Assembly (NCBI GenBank): GCA_001941075.1
Contig: MSHH01000075.1
Coordinates: 24,158-88,157, forward strand
Source: Oscillospiraceae bacterium Zagget6
Lineage (GTDB): Bacteria > Bacillota > Clostridia > Oscillospirales > Oscillospiraceae
DNA: 64,000 bases
Direction: 5' to 3'
Shown: piece after piece, positions 58,401-64,000 of the stretch
Layout: every line of letters begins with the position of its first letter
How positions within the stretch are numbered: the stretch's first letter is position 1
Translations under genes and position numbers: made by a program
Notes under the pieces: model-generated
The model's input: the letters and a program-made list of their open reading frames with translations, nothing else
Database searches by the model: none
What the model was told of the DNA's origin: nothing

Positions 58401-58431
58401 CATCACTTACACCGGCAGCGGCATTGAATGA
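52444..58431 (+). CDS. Secreted GLUG-motif repeat surface protein (1995 aa)
   Basis: Signal peptide; acidic segment; many G-VVGYN-GTVT-CTNSGTVTG GLUG repeats; FAGWFTDEDYTTAADFSEITGDMTVYAKYV InlB-type repeat near C-term. Confidence 0.92.
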   Translation: MLKRTARRLLAWSVVFAMLFSLTVQPAAAADTSGDSSAAAYSVQADEDAADESTEAEPAEEEAETDPADADSGEANESADESAEEPADESGEEATLTVSAAAATVSEEEEEAETTVTASAYDEPATDSDGVYQISTASELFWFAELVNSGTADADAVLTADIDLESEEWTPIGDYDSDASLTYTGTFDGGGFTVSGLYIVVGANLSNYGGLFGYVGDGGTVQNLTVEGSVTAVRYAAGIAGYVSSEGAVNNCTNKASVTGNTGYAGGVVGYCEGNITSCTNSGTVKGSDYVGGVVGYSEGEMTDCENSGGVTGYNYYVGGVVGYCTAAVSDSSNSGTVKGAVDVGGVVGYCTGAGALTNCTNSGTVTGQGNNTGGVVGYCDGDISNCTNCDSGTVSSSQYVGGVVAYATGTVSDCSNSATVSGIQYVGGIVGLIEAELSDCENTGEITASGSNVGGIAGKTNSEISNCTNSGAVTGADQVGGVVGNSTSAVTACTNEGDVTITGSGSSYYAGGVAGYIDGGTVTDCINNGDVSVTSSAYAGGVVGYNTGTLIDCTNSGTVTGQGNYAGGVVGSNTGSVSGCSNSGAVSNSSSPVGGVIGYNTGSVSGCSNSETVTGSSLAGGVVCLNSNSGTVTNCYNTGSISGNSAPTGGVVGNGGTITNCYNTGSVSGTVAAITGGVAGGGTVTNCYYLEGTSQNSYGTSVTADQLASGEVAYLLNESVSGGDTWFQNLDNGKTVDASPVLDSTHGAVYYGYTCTSTTAGYSNSQLYDTTGHTYDDNGFCTKCGAYEPAEQNSDGYYEIDNAGKLFWFAALVNGDTTQEDVTEAVSGANAVLTADIDLSVTTDTHTSTKWTPIGNYSSNSISYTGTFDGRGYTISGLYINNSSRFQGLFGYVSSGGRVQNVTVSGRVSGTNNVGGVVGYNDSGTVTGCTSNATVTSSSFFTGGVVGNNYGSITNCYSTGRVTGGGNSAGGVAGYNGDTGTITNCYNTGAVSSSKTYAGGVAAANSGTIANCYSTGAVSGSSYVGGLLGNSYSGTITNCYYLDTVGSDSYATAKTADEFASGEVAYLLNESVSGGATWFQTIGTDETPVLDSSHGMVYYGYTCTSTTAGYSNSQLYDTTGHTYDDNGFCTKCGAYEPAELNSDGYYEIDNTGKLFWFAALVNGDTTQENVTEAVSGANAILTADIDLSGREWTPIGDGQSYSNSTDNRPMYTGTFDGDGYTISGLTISNELVGQGLFGFMKGGTVKNLTLAEVNVEAGSYSGAVVGTIYGGSISNVAVISGSVTTTGDRAGGLAGRVRTYCTVSGCYNAATVTAGGSYAGGICGDLWNGGTITNCYNIGTVSGSYSVGGITGLIYNGSAAITNCYSMGTLSSSGTVGGIVGEVSGTHTISNNYYLDTTADTGIASGDGEATAKTANEFASGEVAWLLQSSQNEQVWGQALTGDAEAYPVLTDEAAKLVVKLDFYLVEDSEVSATAFDTRYTNYEATLASYPSSDETTYVFYTAETCADEDEIDTAAYTYSADCKVYVATKAETFTVWYGETEITLDADETYDLTQAYDDELGYGVPEGYLYGGTFTDEDFAEVIDPDTCGSGVEFTPEAGETYYVKLVDDSYFMLKCLLAYEGYVPTNLWLVTNIDSNAYCGYGFNLIYGEDDEDVVDIASEDAAKQLYQELELNGKVYTGTVDISNFTGFSSADYDESDETTNLVGYYDLSDSMSDLLEMGEFTVVPFFVTQDGVKVTGAVERTISLTDTASSVSKMYSVSDKTVASTTEEYDGEVDDEAAAIMLTSYLNVSATALITNIDDGEEPATYTITKYDGDAVTTQEVEEGATDVTVEYTDKDGYLFAGWFTDEDYTTAADFSEITGDMTVYAKYVSADYLQVKASTVSSKGVVKSIRMISATDSKNYAEVGFVYQYGDVESSVEVTKYSTSISGKTAKTLYGGSVVAGSKLIYADLSVSGMEAGTAVTITPYWVTLDGTTVYGTERTITYTGSGIE

Positions 58432-58501
58432 CCGCCGGTGAAGCGCGAAAGGACCGAACCTGAGCGCGTGGTCCTTCGCGCTTAGCACCAACCAAACGCA
58501 T

Positions 58502-58546
58502 AGCGCCCCCTGTGGCCTGACTGCCGCAGGGGGCGCGTTTTCGTCG
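58502..58546 (+). terminator. Terminator after GLUG protein
   Basis: GCGCCCCCTGtggcctgactgcCGCAGGGGGCGCGTTTTCG. Confidence 0.7.
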
Positions 58547-58563
58547 CGGGGAGACCCGGGTTA

Positions 58564-59319
58564 TTAGAGGAACTGCTCCACATACGCCAGCGCGATTTGC
58601 TCATGCTCCTTGGAGAAGCCGTGCTGTGCCATGGGGATGAGCTTCAATTCGGCGTTTGGGTAGGCGGCCTGTGCCTGCTCGGAGTAGTGATAGCTCACGA
58701 TCTGATCGTCGGTGCCGTGGATGATGAGAACCTTTCCGGTATACCTGCTGATTTCCCCCATCAGGTCAAAGTTTTGAACTGAGGCCGCGTAGTCACGCCC
58801 CAGCTTCATGGGACCGCAGGAAAAGGTCTCCGGGATGTTGTCCGGGTCGAATTTCGCGTGAATCATGGTCCCGGCCCTGGCGTCGTCCGGGATGCAAAGC
58901 GCGGGATAGAACAAAATCAGCCGTTCCACCTGCTCCTGCAAGTCGGCGGCGACCAGACCGGAGACCACCCCGCCCTGGCTGCATCCCATCAGGGTCACGG
59001 CGGAACCGTCCGTCTCTGGCAGGGAGCGCGCATAGGCCACGACTGCCTTCAGGTCCTGCTCCTCGGTAAAAATGGTCATCTTCGTGGTGTCCCCATCGCT
59101 TTTGCTCGGCAGACCGCCGCCGTTAAAGTCGAAGCAAAAGGCGGCGTACCCATGCTCCGCAAACCACTTGGCATAGCCCTTTGTGGTCTGGTAATTTGAC
59201 GTAAAGCCGTGGCTGACGATGGCGATGGGAAGGTTCTGCCCCTGAGGACGGTAGTAAAGCCCGCGGATGGTCAGACCGTCCCGCACACATCTAAATTTTT
59301 CCTTCTTGATGGAATCCAT
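58564..59319 (-). CDS. Alpha/beta hydrolase
   Basis: AIVSHGFTSNYQTTKGYAKWFAEHGYAAFCFDFNGGG; LMGCSQGGVVSGL; HGTDDQIV. Confidence 0.9.
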   Translation of the reverse strand: MDSIKKEKFRCVRDGLTIRGLYYRPQGQNLPIAIVSHGFTSNYQTTKGYAKWFAEHGYAAFCFDFNGGGLPSKSDGDTTKMTIFTEEQDLKAVVAYARSLPETDGSAVTLMGCSQGGVVSGLVAADLQEQVERLILFYPALCIPDDARAGTMIHAKFDPDNIPETFSCGPMKLGRDYAASVQNFDLMGEISRYTGKVLIIHGTDDQIVSYHYSEQAQAAYPNAELKLIPMAQHGFSKEHEQIALAYVEQFL

Positions 59320-59324
59320 GTAAA

Positions 59325-59669
59325 TCACTTCGCCTTTCTCTCTTGTTCCGTTCTTTCCTCCGCATCCTCCTCCAGCGCTTCGATCAGGAAGCTGACGGGG
59401 CGGAAGCCGTCGTTGCAGGAGACCATCGCGGATTTTTTGTTCTTCATCCAGCCGCTGTAAATGTCCTCGCCGCCGTACGCCAGCGTCATCACAAAAGGCG
59501 AGAGGGTCTCCCATGCGCTGTCGCAAAAGCCTTCCGGTTTTTCCCAGCCGTTTGCAATGAAAACCTGCCCTTCCGCCATGTCGCAGGCATTGGAGAGGGG
59601 ATTTTCATATTGTTTCATCAAATCCTCGTATGCGGCCACCCGCTTGACGGTAATTCTGCATTTTTTCAT
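59325..59669 (-). CDS. TIGR04076 family protein
   Basis: MKKCRITVKRVAAYEDL...CDSAWETLSPFVMTLAYGGED; SAMVSCNDGFRPVSFLIEAL. Confidence 0.78.
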   Translation of the reverse strand: MKKCRITVKRVAAYEDLMKQYENPLSNACDMAEGQVFIANGWEKPEGFCDSAWETLSPFVMTLAYGGEDIYSGWMKNKKSAMVSCNDGFRPVSFLIEALEEDAEERTEQERKAK

Positions 59670-59795
59670 TCGATGTCTCCCCCGCTGTATCTTTCTGGTT
59701 CATTATATCAGCTTCGGCAGTGGCAAACAAGGGGCAGCTGCTTTTGTAACGCGAAATACTGCAAACGAATTGCTCTGACAAGGACAAAATGGGGA

Positions 59796-59840
59796 TTGAC
59801 AGGACAACGTCTGTGGTGGTATTATAGAACAAAAGTTCTA
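59796..59840 (+). promoter_or_regulatory. recN promoter with LexA/SOS-like box
   Basis: TTGACA-18-TATTAT, immediately followed by TAGAAC-AAAA-GTTCTA (GAAC-N4-GTTC). Confidence 0.75.
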
Positions 59841-59864
59841 AACACCTGCTATGAGGGTACGACC

Positions 59865-61568
59865 ATGCTTTCTGTGTTGCACATTGAGAATATCGCCGTG
59901 ATCGAGTCGGCGGAAATTCAGTTCGACAAGGGTTTTAACGTCCTGACCGGCGAGACTGGCGCGGGCAAGTCCATCGTGGTGGACGCCATCGGCGCGGTGC
60001 TGGGGGGGCGCACCTCTCGCGACCTGATTCGCACCGGGGCGAAATCCGCTCTGGTCAGCGCCACTTTTTCTGAGCTTCCAGAACTGGACTGGTTCGCGGA
60101 AAACGGCGTGGGACCGGACGAGGAGGGCAATTTATTGCTCCAGCGGGAACTGCGCCTGGACGGGAAAAACCTCTGCCGCCTGAATGGTCGCCCGGTGCCG
60201 CTGGCTCAGCTGCGGGAGCTGGGGCGGCAGCTGCTGAACATCCACGGCCAGCACGACGGCCAACAGCTGCTGGACCCGGAGTGCCACCTCTCCTATCTGG
60301 ACAGCTACGGGGAGACCGCTCCCCTTCTGGCAGAGTTCCAACAGGCATACCACCAGGTCGCCGCGCTGAAAAAGCAGATCAGCGCCCTCCAGATGGGCGA
60401 GGCGGAGAAGGCCCGGCGCATTGACTCGCTGACTTATCAAATCGACGAGCTGGAGCGGGCCAACCTGAAACCCGGCGAGGACAAAGAACTGACCGAGCGG
60501 CGGAATCTGCTCCGAAACGCCGGGAAGCTGATGGACGCCATCGACACGGCGTTTTTCGCCCTCTACGGCAGCGACGAGCGGGATGGCGCCATTTCCCTGG
60601 TGGAGACCGCAGAGGAGGCGCTGCGGGCCGGAGGGCGATACAGCCAGGAACTGGCTGCCTTCGGCGACAGCCTCTCCGAGCTGCGGTACACGCTGACCGA
60701 CGCAGCGGAGCGGGTACAGGAGAAAAAAGAGGGGTTGGAGATCTCTCCCCATGAGCTGGACGAGCTGGAAAGCCGACTGGACCTGATTTACCGGCTGCGG
60801 AAAAAGTACGGGTCTACAGTGGAGGAGATGCTGGCCTATTTGGAGCGCTGCAAGCAGGAGTTGGAGGAAATACAGTATTCCAGCGACCGCATTGAGCAGC
60901 TGACCCGGCAGCTGGTGGGGGCGCTGCGGGAGGCCGCCGCCCGTGGCAAAAAGCTGACCGAGGCCCGGAAGGAGAGCGCCCGTTCCCTGGAGCAGCGGAT
61001 TCAAAAGGAGCTGGCCGACCTGGATATGCCCAAGGTACGCTTCCAGGTGCAGTTTGCCCCAAAAGAAGGCTCTTTCCACATGGACGAGACGGGCATGGAC
61101 CAGGTGCAGTTCCTGATGTCCGCCAACGTGGGGGAGGATTTGAAGCCCATCCACAAAATCGCCTCCGGCGGCGAGCTGGCCCGTATCATGCTGGCGCTGA
61201 AAAACGTCCTGGCAGAAAACGAGTCCATCACCACCCTGGTCTTTGACGAGGTGGACACCGGCGTCTCCGGCCGGGCGGCCACCAAGGTGGCCCAGAAGAT
61301 GGCAGACGTGGCCCGCCGCAAGCAGGTGCTCACCGTCACCCATCTGCCCCAGATTGCGGCCATGGCCGACGTGCATTTCTCCGTGGAGAAGGGCGAGCGG
61401 GACGGGCGCACCTGCACCGACGTGGAGCGGCTGACCCCCCAGCGGCGGCGGGAGGAGCTGGCCCGGCTCACCGGCGGCAGCGTCGTCACCCCTGCCCTGC
61501 TGAAAAGCGCCGGGGAACTGCTGGAGCAGTCGGAGGCGTACCGAAAAGAGCTGCACGGTGAGGGGTAA
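59865..61568 (+). CDS. recN: DNA repair protein RecN
   Basis: MLSVLHIENIAVIESAEIQFDKGFNVLTGETGAGKSIVVDAIGAVLGGR; FDEVDTGVSGRAA. Confidence 0.95.
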   Translation: MLSVLHIENIAVIESAEIQFDKGFNVLTGETGAGKSIVVDAIGAVLGGRTSRDLIRTGAKSALVSATFSELPELDWFAENGVGPDEEGNLLLQRELRLDGKNLCRLNGRPVPLAQLRELGRQLLNIHGQHDGQQLLDPECHLSYLDSYGETAPLLAEFQQAYHQVAALKKQISALQMGEAEKARRIDSLTYQIDELERANLKPGEDKELTERRNLLRNAGKLMDAIDTAFFALYGSDERDGAISLVETAEEALRAGGRYSQELAAFGDSLSELRYTLTDAAERVQEKKEGLEISPHELDELESRLDLIYRLRKKYGSTVEEMLAYLERCKQELEEIQYSSDRIEQLTRQLVGALREAAARGKKLTEARKESARSLEQRIQKELADLDMPKVRFQVQFAPKEGSFHMDETGMDQVQFLMSANVGEDLKPIHKIASGGELARIMLALKNVLAENESITTLVFDEVDTGVSGRAATKVAQKMADVARRKQVLTVTHLPQIAAMADVHFSVEKGERDGRTCTDVERLTPQRRREELARLTGGSVVTPALLKSAGELLEQSEAYRKELHGEG

Positions 61569-61629
61569 AAAGCCTCTTGACATTTTAGACGAAATCCGTT
61601 AAAATACCTGACAAGCCAAGTAACAATAT

Positions 61630-61884
61630 GCGATGACAGGGAAGAGTAGCGGCCCCGCCGTTTTTCAGAGAGCTTTCGGGTGGTGCAAGGAAGCAAGCGG
61701 CCCTCGTGAATACCCCCTTGAGCAGCTGCCCCAACGGTTTTTCCCAGTAGGCGCAGCCGGTTTGCGACCGTTATCCCGCCGGAGTCTTTGACTCCCTGAG
61801 GTTCGCCCCGCGAGGGGCCGACGCATCAGAGGTGGTACCGTGCATTTGCGCCCTCTGTCCCAGTGCGGACAGGGGGCTTTTTTG
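61630..61884 (+). promoter_or_regulatory. T-box leader (tyrosine) upstream of tyrS
   Basis: GAAGAGTAG, GGTGGTGCAAG, likely UAC specifier in GTGAATACCCC, AGGTGGTACCGTG T-box, terminator CCCTCTGTCC..GGACAGGGGGCTTTTTT. Confidence 0.88.
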
Positions 61885-61929
61885 GCGCAGTTTTCTGTCT
61901 GGAAAAACATTTGAAGGAGACGAACAACC

Positions 61930-63153
61930 ATGCAAATCTACGAAGAACTACAGGCCCGCGGCCTCATCGCCCAGGTCACCGACGAGGATCAGGTCCGGGA
62001 ACTCATCAACAACGGCAAGGCCACCTTCTACATCGGCTTTGACCCTACGGCGGATTCCCTCCACGTGGGCCACTTTATGGCCCTGAGCCTGATGCGTCGC
62101 CTGCAAAAGGCGGGCAACCGGCCCATCGCCCTGCTGGGCGGCGGCACCGGTATGATCGGCGACCCCTCCGGCAAAAGCGATATGCGCAAAATGCTGACCC
62201 GTGAGACCATCCAGCACAACATCGAGTGCTTCCAGAAGCAGATGAGCCGCTTCATCGACTTCGGCGAGGGCAAGGCCATGATGGTCAACAACGCCGACTG
62301 GTTGCTGAATCTGAACTATGTGGACCTGCTACGGGAGGTGGGCGCCTGCTTCTCCGTCAACAACATGCTGCGGGCCGAGTGCTACAAGCAGCGGATGGAG
62401 AAGGGCCTCTCCTTCCTGGAATTCAACTACATGATTATGCAGAGCTACGACTTCTACGTTCTGTACCAGAAGTACGGCTGCAACTTCCAGTTTGGCGGCA
62501 ACGACCAGTGGTCCAACATGCTGGGCGGCCTGGAGCTGATTCGCCGGAAGCTGGGCAAGACCGACGCCGCCGCCATGACCATCACCCTGCTGCTGAACAG
62601 CGAGGGCAAGAAGATGGGCAAAACGGAAAAGGGCGCGGTGTGGCTGGACCCGGACAAAACCTCCCCTTACGAGTTCTACCAGTACTGGCGCAACGTCAGC
62701 GACAGCGACGTTATCAAGTGCCTGAAAATGCTCACCGAGGTGCCCTTGGAGGAGATCGCCGTCATGGAGACCTGGCAGGACAGCAAGCTCAACCAGGCCA
62801 AGGAAGTGCTGGCCTTCGAGCTGACCAAGCTGGTCCACGGGGAGGAAGAAGCGACCAAGGCCCAGCAGACCGCCCGCAGCCTCTTCGGTGTCGGCACACA
62901 GCAGGCGGATATGCCCACGACAGAGCTGTCCGAGGACGACCTGACCGACGGCAAGATTTCCATCGTCAAGCTGCTGGTGCAGGCAGGGCTGGCCGCCTCC
63001 AACGGCGAGGCCAAAAAGCTGGTGAAGGGCGGCGGCGTGTCCGTGGACGGCGCAAAGGTCGCCGCCATCGATGCGATCTATGCGATTCCCGCTGAGGGGC
63101 TGGTGCTCCGCAAGGGCAAAAAGGTGTACCACAAGGTCGTGCTGCACAGTTAA
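61930..63153 (+). CDS. tyrS: Tyrosyl-tRNA synthetase
   Basis: YIGFDPTADSLHVGHF; FGGNDQWSNMLGGLELIR; KMGKTEKGAVWLD; S4-like C-term. Confidence 0.96.
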   Translation: MQIYEELQARGLIAQVTDEDQVRELINNGKATFYIGFDPTADSLHVGHFMALSLMRRLQKAGNRPIALLGGGTGMIGDPSGKSDMRKMLTRETIQHNIECFQKQMSRFIDFGEGKAMMVNNADWLLNLNYVDLLREVGACFSVNNMLRAECYKQRMEKGLSFLEFNYMIMQSYDFYVLYQKYGCNFQFGGNDQWSNMLGGLELIRRKLGKTDAAAMTITLLLNSEGKKMGKTEKGAVWLDPDKTSPYEFYQYWRNVSDSDVIKCLKMLTEVPLEEIAVMETWQDSKLNQAKEVLAFELTKLVHGEEEATKAQQTARSLFGVGTQQADMPTTELSEDDLTDGKISIVKLLVQAGLAASNGEAKKLVKGGGVSVDGAKVAAIDAIYAIPAEGLVLRKGKKVYHKVVLHS

Positions 63154-63165
63154 GTCAAAAATATC

Positions 63166-63207
63166 GTGAAAAACGCCTGTCCGGGGTATCGGGCAGGCGT
63201 TTTTAAG
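63166..63207 (+). terminator. Terminator after tyrS
   Basis: AAAAACGCCTGtCCggggtatcGGGCAGGCGTTTTT. Confidence 0.85.
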
Positions 63208-63246
63208 ACTATATGAAGTAGTTTTTTGACTGTAAAGTGTTTGTGC

Positions 63247-64000
<754 letters not shown>

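Noticed and set aside
54298-58491. 1397-aa minus-strand ORF opposite the GLUG gene
   Set aside because: Low-complexity V/G/A/H/R-rich translation mirroring the GLUG repeats; the sense strand has a signal peptide, RBS and recognisable domains

Overview
The window is about 64 kb of a moderately high-GC, spore-forming Firmicutes chromosome, probably Oscillospiraceae/Clostridia-like. Evidence for that is spoVAC, spoVT, a tyrS T-box, [FeFe]-hydrogenase maturases and a LexA-type GAAC-N4-GTTC box. Housekeeping blocks flank an accessory region. The left block holds sbcD (partial), hydG/TM1266-like/hydF, serC-serA, an SPFH protein, a canonical Sir2, a MATE transporter, a GH36 enzyme and spoVAC. The right block holds spoVT, a LysR regulator, aroK, a GH13 branching enzyme, tRNA-Gly, a 1995-aa GLUG-repeat surface protein, recN, T-box-tyrS and atpC/atpD (partial). 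The accessory region (about 18.3-45.6 kb) is the most interesting part. It has an apparent operon (about 24.9-32.5 kb) encoding a Cys-cluster protein, a nitroreductase, a flavodoxin, THREE tandem divergent sirtuins with the catalytic His replaced by Gln (SirTM/class-M-like ADP-ribosyltransferase candidates), a PARG-like macrodomain hydrolase, a stand-alone adenylation domain, a GNAT and an esterase. The operon promoter and promoters for a nitroreductase, a two-subunit ABC exporter, a TetR gene and a glycosyltransferase/acyltransferase/giant dehydratase-activase operon share one architecture: TTGATR-17 bp-(-10), flanked by TGCGACATNTGT-type palindromes. This predicts one TetR-controlled regulon. 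Other findings are a roughly 180-200 bp interspersed repeat family with TTAGCTATTAGC heptad ends (its core also appears inserted in-frame in the adenylation gene), a 181-bp tandem array built from the tRNA-Gly 3' end, and several structured 5' leaders (hydF, serC, spoVT, aroK, 2Fe-2S protein). All calls come from reading the sequence and the supplied ORF track; no database search was run.
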